A model generated the notes under the pieces. That model saw nothing but the letters and a program-made list of their open reading frames with translations, ran no database searches and had not been told where the DNA came from. The position numbers were made by a program, and so were the translations under genes. A DNA stretch of 64,000 bases from Eutreptiella sp. 'Long Island Sound 2002' (taxonomy: Eukaryota; Euglenozoa; Euglenophyceae; Eutreptiales; Eutreptiaceae): contig OZ038383.1 of NCBI GenBank assembly GCA_964036045.1, positions 35,793,394 through 35,857,393 on the forward strand, in the 5' to 3' direction. Below are positions 54,089 to 61,860 of the stretch, one piece after another. Each line of letters begins with the position of its first letter. Position 1 is the stretch's first letter.

Positions 54089-55330
54089 TCACAGCAGTGC
54101 GGGGGTGTTGACCCATCCTGGTTCCTGCCTCTTGTTTGGCGCGCTGACGGTGTGTAGCAGGACTGCTAGCGGCCGGGGGGCCGACGACCAATAGTAGGCC
54201 TGGGTGGGCCCCTGCTGCCAGTCGATGTGGGGCAGGGGCGGGAATGCCCCTTGCCTGGCGGTGCTGTGCCAGACAGTCCAGCGGCCCCCGGCCAGGACGT
54301 GCAACCGGTACCCTCCGGTGTGGCCGTGCAGGATGGCCTGGTAGCCTGCGGTCTGCAGCACCAGTGCCTCCCCCTGCTGAGGCCCGGGAGGGGGTGTGCC
54401 GCCGTCCGCATCCCAGACGCGGGTGTGCCCGCGGAGTGTGGCGTGCCACAGGTGGGGTGCATCGCGCTGCGGCCCTTGTATGCTTCCCGCAATCTGCGCT
54501 GGGCCGGGGTGGTGGACGAAGCTCTCGCCGCCGTCCGCCAGCAGCGCCGCCGCAACCACGTATGGCTGCTCCGCCGTGAGGGGTGCTGTCGGCGCGTGCG
54601 TTGCGGCCAGCTGGCGGGGCTGCGTGTCGCGGCAGGGGACGCGGGGCAGCAGTTGCGCCGGCCACGCCGCCACGGGACCCATGGTGACGGCCGGGACCGC
54701 GGACGCCAGCGCCGTGCGGTCCGCTGGTCTGTACTGCCTGAGCCCCGTGGTATCTCGGGCGAGGTGCCTGCAGGCCGCCGTCCAGGCCACCGCTCCGCAG
54801 TTCGTGCAGTCCGGTTCGGCGCCATCCGCGCCGTTGCTTTCCCTTTGCTGTACCGTGGTGGCGGTGTCGAGCGGGGGGCCCTGCTGCAGCGCCTCCGGGC
54901 CCTGCCCCGGCGAGAGGGCGGGCGGGACCGGCTGTGGGAAGCTCTGCGCGCCTCGGCGCTCCATGTGCGTGTGGTACGGGTTTTGCCGGCGGTGCTCCGG
55001 GGCCGCCCGGGGTAGGAAGAGGAGTTGGTGTAGGTACCAGTGGCCTTGCGCGGCGGACGGGTTGCGGAGCGTTAGCCACTGTTCCACCACGCCTCCTGGG
55101 TGCGCGGCCTTGACGCGGCGCGGCAAACCCAGGCGGCCCAGGCGGTTGGACGTGCCCGCGGGTGGGATGTGGGTCTGGGGGTAAAGTACCCGCAGCGGCT
55201 CCAGCGCCAGGTCTAGCACCTCGTCGTTGAGCTGCTCCGTGAGAGCCGACGCCCTGTGCAGGGCGTGGCGGACCCGGGGATGTGGGGGCCGTGAGCAGTT
55301 CGAGCACCAGCCCCGGCAGGTACCGTGCAC
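54089..55330 (-). CDS. LINE-2 middle ORF, copy A, uninterrupted
   Basis: 413 codons. Sense begins at about PRVRHALHRASALTEQLNDE (near 55280) and continues VLDLALEPLRVLYPQTHIP, GHWYLHQLLFLPRAA, DCTNCGAVAWTAACRHLA, then a Trp/His-rich end (GYRLHVLAGGRWTVWHSTAR, YYWSSAPRPLAVLLHTVSA). It ends at TGA 54089-54091. The DCTNCG..ACRHLA cluster may bind metal. This is the continuation of ORF1 after a frameshift at a C-rich run near 55284. The copy-B version has a TAG in the middle; this one is open. No named domain was recognised. Confidence 0.55.
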   Translation of the reverse strand: MHGTCRGWCSNCSRPPHPRVRHALHRASALTEQLNDEVLDLALEPLRVLYPQTHIPPAGTSNRLGRLGLPRRVKAAHPGGVVEQWLTLRNPSAAQGHWYLHQLLFLPRAAPEHRRQNPYHTHMERRGAQSFPQPVPPALSPGQGPEALQQGPPLDTATTVQQRESNGADGAEPDCTNCGAVAWTAACRHLARDTTGLRQYRPADRTALASAVPAVTMGPVAAWPAQLLPRVPCRDTQPRQLAATHAPTAPLTAEQPYVVAAALLADGGESFVHHPGPAQIAGSIQGPQRDAPHLWHATLRGHTRVWDADGGTPPPGPQQGEALVLQTAGYQAILHGHTGGYRLHVLAGGRWTVWHSTARQGAFPPLPHIDWQQGPTQAYYWSSAPRPLAVLLHTVSAPNKRQEPGWVNTPALL

Positions 55331-56217
55331 CCGGGTTCGTTAGCCACTCCCTGGTGTGGCTCAGTATGGCCCTCCATAGGTCCCCGGTAAGGGCGTGTTG
55401 GGGGGCCAAGGAGGGGACCACCCGTAGGAGGCGGTGGCACGCTGGCAGCGATCGCATGGGCTGTGGGGCGGCCGCAGCGGGCACGATCGCCCCCCATTCC
55501 ACGGTCCCGATGCCCTCGGCGTGGAGTAGCGCCTGGCCCTGGACCAGGGGGAAATAGGGGCTCGGGCGCCCGCCCCCTTTCCTCCAACGTACCCAGGCCG
55601 CCCCCGCCTGCAGGCTGCGGAGCAGGGCCACGCCAGGGAGGAGCGGCTGCGGGAAAGCCCCCTTGACGGCTTGAGTAGCGTGGGCCAGGGTGCCCATGGG
55701 CAAATACCACAACGGGAGGACCCAGGGGCCCGGCAGCGGTTGCGCCTCCCCTGCGTCCCATCGCCACTCCCAGTCTGGCGGGGCGGCCGGGACCGTGCCC
55801 GTCTGCAGGAAGTGGTGTGCCCTCTTGTCGGGGTGCCGTTGGAGGGTTGCCGCGAGGCTGAGCCTCTCTGCCGCGGGTGCCACTGGGAGGCCGCCCCGGG
55901 GCCTGCGCCAGGGATGATCCTGGCCGGCCAGCCAGGTGTGGAGGTCCCGGGCGATTTCCTCCGCGGTCCCTGTGGGGGCGTCCTCCGGTGCAAGGTGCCA
56001 CATGACGGCGAGCACCGCCCACGTGGAGAAGCGCCATGCTCGTGGGGGGCCGTACACCTGGATGGTCCACTGTGGGCGCGCCCGCCGAACGCGGGATGCG
56101 TGGAGCACCCCTCGGACCATGTCCGCCGCCAGGACCAGCACCATTCCCGAGGGCTCCACGATGATCCCCTCTGCGGGTCCGCCGTGGCGGCACCGGGTGT
56201 GCAAGGCCACTGCCGCC
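55284..56217 (-). pseudogene. LINE-2 ORF1 fragment, copy A
   Basis: A repeat of the ORF1 body without its N-terminus: AVALHTRCRHGGPAEGIIVE, VLVLAADMVRGVLHASRVRR, WTIQVYGPPRAWRFSTWAVL and TLQRHPDKRAHHFLQTGTV, then frame loss near 55284. It is preceded directly by the end of copy B, so it is a truncated, promoterless duplicate inside the element. Confidence 0.6.
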
Positions 56218-58919
56218 CGGGGCCGCCGCATCGAGGGCTCGTGTCGCGGGCGCGGGCCCGAGACTCCGGATGGCATCGCGCTGCGCGTCTGCCTGCAGCC
56301 ACGCTTGCCAGTGCGTGAAGCCGATTTGGCGGTCAGGTTTGCCCCTCCATTGCAGGTCGTGGAAGGCTTGTAGCCAGTGTTACACTGTGGTCGGGACCGC
56401 CAGCTGGAGCTCTAGGTCGGCGGGGTGGGCCGCTGCCGGCCAGACCCCTGGCTTCGCGTCCCGGGCGTTGTCCTTCAGCCGGACCCGGAGCAGGAGGGCG
56501 TGGTGTTCGCCCTCCAGTGGCGCCCTGACGATCATGCGGGTACAGTCCGCTACGCGGACCACGGCTTCGGGCCCCGGCAGGCGCTCGGGGTCGCAGACGA
56601 CGATGTGCGCGTCCGCCGGGCTGAACATGCAGATCACCTACTGTGGGTTCTGCTGCCCCCGTTGGGCCACCGCCAGGGTACCCGCTGGGCGGGCGTGCGT
56701 GATTGGCCCCGCGTGGTGATCCGGGACGTCCTTGGACCTGATGGCGTCTCCCTGCCACGCGGCCCGTAGATGCTCCTCCTGGTCCGGGCTTCACAGCAGT
56801 GCGGGGGTGTTGACCCATCCTGGTTCCTGCCTCTTGTTTGGCGCGCTGACGGTGTGTAGCAGGACTGCTAGCGGCCAGGGGGCCGACGACCAATAGTAGG
56901 CCCGGGTGGGCCCCTGCTGCCAGTCGATGTGCGGCAGGGGCGGAAATGCCCCTTGCCTGGCGGTGCTGTGCCAGACAGTCCAGCGGCCCCCGGCCAGGAC
57001 GTGCAACCGGTACCCTCCGGTGTGGCCGTGCAGGATGGCCAGGTAGCCTGCGGTCTGCAGCACCAGTGCCTCCCCCTGCTGAGGCCCGGGAGGGGGTGTG
57101 CCGCCGTCCGCATCCCAGACGCGGGTGCGTCCGCGGAGTGTGGCGTGCCACAGGTGGGGTGCATCGCGCTGCGGCCCTTGTATGCTTCCCGCAATCTGCG
57201 CTGGGCCGGGGTGGTGGACGAAGCTCTCGCCGCCGTCCGCCAGCAGCGGCGCCGCAACCACGTATGGCTGCTCCGCCGTGAGGGGTGCCGTCGGCGCGTG
57301 CGTTGCGGCCAGCTGGCGGGGCTGCGTGTCGCGGCAGGGGACGCGGGGCAGCAGTTGCGCTGGCCACGCCGCCACGAGACCCATGGTGACGGCCGGGACC
57401 GCGGACGCCAGCGCCGTGCGGTCCGCTGTCCTGTACTGCCTGAGCCCCGTGGTATCTCGGGCGAGGTGCCTGCAGGCCGCCGTCCAGGCCACCGCTCCGC
57501 AGTTCGTGCAGTCCGGTTCGGCGCCATCCGCGCCGTTGCTTTCCCTTTGCTGTACCGTGGTGGCGGTGTCGAGCGGGGGGCCCTGCTGCAGCGCCTCCGG
57601 GCCCTACCCCGGCGAGAGGGCGGGCGGGACCGGCTGTGGGAAGCTCTGCGCGCCTCGGCGCTCCATGTGCGTGTGGTACGGGTTTTGCCGGCGGTGCTCC
57701 GAGGCTGCCCGGGGTAGGAAGAGGAGTTGGTGTAGGTACCAGTGGCCTTGCGCGGCGGACGGGTTGCGGAGCGTTAGCCACTGTTCCACCACGCCTCCTG
57801 GGTGCGCGGCCTTGACGCGGCGCGGCAAACCCAGGCGGCCCAGGCGGTTGGACGTGCCCGCGGCCGGGATGTGGGTCTGGGGGTAAAGTACCCGCAGCGG
57901 CTCCAGCGCCAGGTCTAGCACTTCGTCGTTGAGCTGCTCCGTGAGAGCCGACGCCCTGTGCAGGGCGTGGCGGACCCGGGGATGTGGGGGCCGTGAGCAG
58001 TTCGAGCACCGGCCCCGGCAGGTACCGTGCACCCGGGTTCGTTAGCCACTCCCTGGTGTGGCTCAGTATGGCCCTCCATAGGTCCCCGGTAAGGGCGTGT
58101 TTGGGGGCCAAGGAGGGGACCACCCGTAGGAGGCGGTGGCACGCTGGCGGCGATCGCATGGGCTGTGGGGCGGCCGCAGCGGGCACGATCGCCCCCCATT
58201 CCACGGTCCCCATGCCCTCGGCGTGGAGTAGCGTTTGGCCCTGGACCAGGGGGAAATAGGGGCTCGGGCGCCCGCCCCCTTTCCTCCAACGTACCCAGGC
58301 CGCCCCCGCCTGCAGGCTGCGGAGCAGGGCCACGCCGGGGAGGAGCGGCTGCGGGAAAGCCCCCTTGACGGCTTGAGTGGCGTGGGCCAGGGTGCCCATG
58401 GGCAAATACCACAACGGGAGGACCCAGGGGCCCGGCAGCGGTTGCGCCTCCCCTGCGTCCCATCGCCACTCCCAGTCTGGCGGGGCGGCCGGGACCGTGC
58501 CCGTCTGCAGGAAGTGGTGTGCCCTCTTGTCGGGGTGCCGTTGGAGGGTTGCCGCGAGGCTGAGCCCCTCTGCCGCGGGTGCCACTGGGAGGCCGCCCCG
58601 GGGCCTGCGCCAGGGATAATCCTGGCCGGCCAGCCAGGTGTGGAGGTCCCGGGCGATTTCCTCCACGGTCCCTGTGGGGGCGTCCTCCGGTGCAAGGTGC
58701 CACATGACGGCGAGCACCGCCCACGTGGAGAAGCGCCATGCTCGTGGGGGGCCGTACACCTGGATGGTCCACTGTGGGCGCGTCCGCCGCACGCGGGATG
58801 CGTGGAGCACCCCTCGGACCATGTCCGCCGCCAGGACCAGCACCATTCCCGAGGGCTCCACGATGATCCCCTCTGCGGGTCCGCCGTGGCGGCCCCGGGT
58901 GTGCAAGGCCACTGCCGCC
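56216..58919. repeat. 2,702-bp tandem duplication, copy B
   Basis: Upper copy of the duplication; its right side (58919 on) continues into the unique 5' part of ORF1. Copy B has a TAG at 57604-57606 where copy A has CAG, and a few other single-base differences such as CAC/CAG near 56313 and GTAC/GTAG near 56680. Confidence 0.95.
56791..58032 (-). pseudogene. LINE-2 middle ORF, copy B, one nonsense codon
   Basis: Same protein as 54089-55330 but split by TAG at 57604-57606 (ALSPG*GPEALQQG), a C-to-T change of a CAG codon. Both halves stay in one frame and end at the same relative TGA. Confidence 0.6.
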
Positions 58920-59353
58920 TGTCCCGCCTGGGTGACCAGGTCCACGGCCTCCTGCATATTCACGCTGCCGCATGCGGTCTCATCCAGGATCCAGCCCCGC
59001 GCCACCCCGTAGCGTAAGGCGGCGCGTGCGGCCGCGCGTCCCACCTCGGGCAGCGCTCCGTTATCGGGGCCGGGCTGGGGGTGCTGTTTGGGGCACCAGC
59101 CTTCGCCGGTGCAGTGGCCCCGTTTCCACGCGGGGCAGAGGGTGGGCACGCTGCCCGCCGGCGGCGTTGGCTCCGCGGACGTGCTTCCCGTGGAGGGCTC
59201 TGGTATGTCCTCCAGGTTGGAGTCCGTGCCCGCGTCCTCTTGTGGGGGGTCTCCTTCACCGCCTCTGAGCCCCAGCGCCCTGATGACCTTGTGTGCTGCG
59301 TCTAGCGCTGGAGATCGAGGGCGTGTTTTGTGTGGGGCCGCGGGTTCCGCCAT
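57986..59353 (-). CDS. LINE-2 ORF1 N-terminal region with CCCH zinc finger
   Basis: The first ATG of the 1,026-codon frame is at 59353 (a GTG lies 20 codons upstream). Counted from the GTG, residues 93-111 read CPAWKRGHCTGEGWCPKQH, a C-x7-C-x5-C-x3-H finger of the RNA-binding CCCH class. Then come AAARAALRYGVARGWILDE, VDLVTQAGQAAVALHTRGRH, MVLVLAADMVRGVLHASRVR, TWAVLAVMWHLAPEDAP and TLQRHPDKRAHHFLQTG. Sense ends near 57986 at a G5/C5 run, after which it passes to the middle ORF; the rest of the long frame is Pro/Arg-rich shadow. A CCCH ORF1 suggests binding of element RNA. The same frameshift occurs in copy A. Confidence 0.65.
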
Positions 59354-59410
59354 TGTTGTGTCGCTGTGCCTAAGAGCAGGGGGTGCGGTGCGGATTTCCT
59401 GTGGCTGGTG

Positions 59411-60098
59411 CACGTGCTGTGGGCGCGGTGGGGCATGGGTGGGGGGGCTCGTACGCCGGTTTCGCGGGCCGGCATTCTTGTGTGCGTGTGGGCACTAGGT
59501 GCTCCCCCCCCGCAGTCCGTGGCGGCCCCGTTGCGAGGGGCGTCCGAGGCCGGGCGCTCTCCCCTATCCGGCTGCCCTCCTCCTTGGGGCTGTCGGGGCC
59601 CGCTGCCCACGTGCTGTGGGCACAGGTGTGCGGGTATGGGGTCCAGCGCTGTCCCCGTGGCCCGTATTCCCTGTGTTCCTCAGGGGCGGGCACCCGGGGT
59701 TTCGCGGCCCGCGTGTCCGTTGTGAGGGGCGTCTGCGGTCAGGCACTCCCCCTTTCCCGACTGTCCGCCCTCTGGGCGGGCTGTCCGTGTCCGTCATCCA
59801 CTCTTGCTGTGGGCGCGGGTGTGCGGGTGTGGGGGCCCAGCGCTGTCCCCTTGGCTTGCATGCCCTGTGGAGGCTGCGCTCCGCGGGGGTGGTGGGGGGC
59901 CGCCCCCGGGGGGGATGGCCTGCCACCGTTGCGAGGGGCATCTGGGGACCCAGCACCGGTTCCACAGCGTGCAGTGTGGGGGTGGCGGAAGGGCGTCCCC
60001 AGGGGGAGTGCTTTCCACCGTTGTGAGGGGCGTCTGAGGTCAGGCGCTCCCCCTCCCCCAACTGCCCGCCCACTGAGCGGGCTGTTGGGGTCTGCCAC
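59411..60098 (-). repeat. Satellite of about 210 bp, minus orientation, left block
   Basis: Same family as 24588-30060, reversed: GTTGCGAGGGGCGTC near 59530, TTGTGAGGGGCGTCTG near 60013, and the core CAGCGCTGTCCCC. It begins at LINE-2 with CACGTGCTGTGGGCGCGG at 59411-59428 and runs to the insertion point of the chimeric element. The first 100 bases after that word are diverged. Confidence 0.85.
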
Positions 60099-60106
60099 CC
60101 ACGTGC

Positions 60107-60985
60107 CCGCTCCAGAGGACGGGCGGCCGGGGGAGGGACAGCGCCTGACACCAGGCGCCCCTCACAACGGTGGAAGGCACCCCCCCCGGGGACGCCCTTC
60201 CGCCACCCCCACAGCGAGCAACGCCGGCCCGCAAGGGCGCACGCAGTGGGGCCGGTGCTGGGTCCACACGCCCACATCGACCGCACCCGGGACACACGGG
60301 TTGCGGAACCCTGGCAGCCCGCTCCAGAGGACGGGCGGTCGGGGGAAGGACAGCGCCTGACACCAGGCGCCCCACACAACGGTGGAAGGCACCCCCCCCG
60401 GGGACGCCCTTCCGCCACCCCCACAGCGAGCAACGCCGGCATGCGAGGGCGCACGCTGGGGGGCCGGTGCTGGGTTCACACGCCCGCATCGACCGCACCC
60501 GGGACACACGGGTCGCGGAACCCCGGCCGCCCGCTCCAGAGGACGGGCGGTCGGGGGAGGGACAGCGCCTGACACCAGGCGCCCCTCACAACACGGTGGA
60601 AGGCACCCCACCCGGGGACGCCCTTCCACCACCCCCACAGCGAGCAACGCCGGCCCGCAAGGGCGCACGCTGGGGGGCCGGTGCTGGGTACACACGCCCG
60701 TATCGACCGCACCCGGGACACACGGGTCGCGGAACCCTGGCAGCCCGCTCCAGAGGACGGGCGGCCGGGGGAGGGACAGCGCCTGACACCAGGCGCCCCT
60801 CACAAAGGTGGAAAGCACCCCCCCCGGGGACGCCCTTCCGCCACCCCCACAGCGAGCAACACCGGCCCGCAAGGGCTCACGCTGTGGGGCCGGTGCGGAG
60901 AACCCACGCCCGCACTGACCGCACCCAGGACACGCGGGACGCGGAACCCTGGCTGCCCGCTCCAGGGGACGGGCGGCCAGGGGCC
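60107..60985 (+). repeat. Satellite monomers inside the chimeric insert, plus orientation
   Basis: Units starting GACGGGCGG lie at 60118, 60330, 60542, 60756 and 60968, with a period of 212-214. All are type A (GCGAGCAACGCCGGCCCGCA), unlike the flanking array, where types A and B alternate. That supports a separate origin for this block. Confidence 0.9.
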
Positions 60986-61853
60986 GCCGCCCCCGCAACC
61001 CCAAGCCAAGTAGGGGGGAACCGGGACCGGACCGCCCCCCCCCAAGCACGCCAAACGGAGCATGGGACCGGGGCAGGACACGCGGAGGGGCACGGACCAA
61101 GTGGAACGGCCCTACCAGCGCCCAGTGCCGGGACCACGCGAGATGCGCGCGCCACACCACCCAGCGGGGGGGGGAGCGGACACCGCGAGAGCGCGAGCGC
61201 ACACACACGAAAAGGACACGCGGGGACTACCGGAAGGGCAACCGGACCGAGCGCGCGGAACGCACAGACCGCATGGAATGGCGTACCAGCGAGCGAGGGT
61301 AAGGGACACCCGGAGGGGACGGCCCGCCACACGCAGCGCGGAACACGCGGGGCGGGAAGGGGGAAACAGGAGAGACACAACACCAGGTACCGGCCCGAAC
61401 CCCCCCCGAACCGGCCGCGAGCGCCGCGCACACACAGACGGGACACTGCACCCGCCAAGGCAGTAGTGGCGCACAGCGCCACGCCCCAACCCCTAGGCTA
61501 GGCAGCCTCCGCGCCAGCCCAAGGGGGTTTCACTGGCGACAAGCCAGTAGCACGGGCCCGGCGGCGCCGGCGCCCCGGGCGACCACGCATTAGGGGGGCG
61601 ACGCAGTGGGTAAGCGCCCGCAGCCACGGCTGCGAATTGATGCACTGACCGAGGAGTGGCGAAACGGGGACGCCGGGGAAGGACGGGGCTCCGAGCTCTG
61701 TGAACCCGGGGGACTCCGCCACCAGGCAGGAGGTGCGTCTTGGAGGGCCCCCCACTAGGACCCGGTGGGGAGGATATCACCTGGCCCGACCAGGTGGCCC
61801 CCCGGGGCCGAAAGGCGTCTAGTACCCGCAAAATCAAACCTCAAACCTCAAAC
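60985..61853 (+). mobile_element. 5'-truncated LINE-1 relative
   Basis: Reverse complement of about 31602-32420 with many substitutions and a few small indels, for example an extra block near 61722-61750. It starts abruptly near CAACCCCAAGCCAAGTAGGG and ends ..TCAAACCTCAAACCTCAAAC. It has no ORF of its own; the 443-codon plus-strand frame crossing its left edge is a satellite and GC artefact. Confidence 0.85.
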
Positions 61854-61860
61854 CACGTGC

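Larger units (their letters stand above)
53514..56217. repeat. 2,702-bp tandem duplication, copy A
   Basis: Bases 53514-56217 repeat as 56216-58919 at a constant offset of 2,702. The junction word is CCGCCCGGGGCCGCCGCATC. Copies differ by roughly 1 percent of bases by eye in the parts compared, and no indel was noticed. Because 2,702 is not a multiple of 3, the reading frame changes by one between copies. Confidence 0.95.
43093..59410 (-). mobile_element. LINE-2: long, decayed non-LTR retrotransposon with internal tandem duplication
   Basis: From 59.35 kb downward the minus strand encodes a CCCH-finger ORF1, a region duplicated in tandem (2.7 kb), a C2H2 finger, an APE endonuclease, a linker, an RT with YIDD, and a long post-RT region with a zinc motif. 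Removing one duplicate leaves about 13.6 kb, longer than typical LINEs. Coding sense stays in the same frame over kilobases while TAA, TAG and TGA codons interrupt it, which fits a copy decaying mainly by point mutation. The upper edge meets the satellite at 59411. The lower edge is uncertain, between about 42.0 and 45.1 kb. Confidence 0.65.
60099..61860 (+). mobile_element. Chimeric insertion: reversed satellite fused to LINE-1 3' end, flanked by CCACGTGC
   Basis: The direct repeat CCACGTGC occurs at 60099-60106 and 61853-61860. Removing the bases between restores an ordinary satellite sequence, GTCTGCCACCCACGTGCTGT, which occurs intact at about 63217. The insert has two parts in one orientation: four monomers of satellite (60107 to about 60985) running against the surrounding array, then about 0.87 kb of LINE-1 3' UTR ending in the CCTCAAA-type tail at 61852. 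Short target duplication plus tail at one end is the mark of target-primed reverse transcription. The LINE part has no coding sequence. Confidence 0.75.

Noticed and set aside
60170-61501. 443-codon plus-strand ORF spanning satellite and LINE tail
   Set aside because: It crosses a retrotransposition junction and reads Pro/Arg/Gly/Thr noise on both sides.
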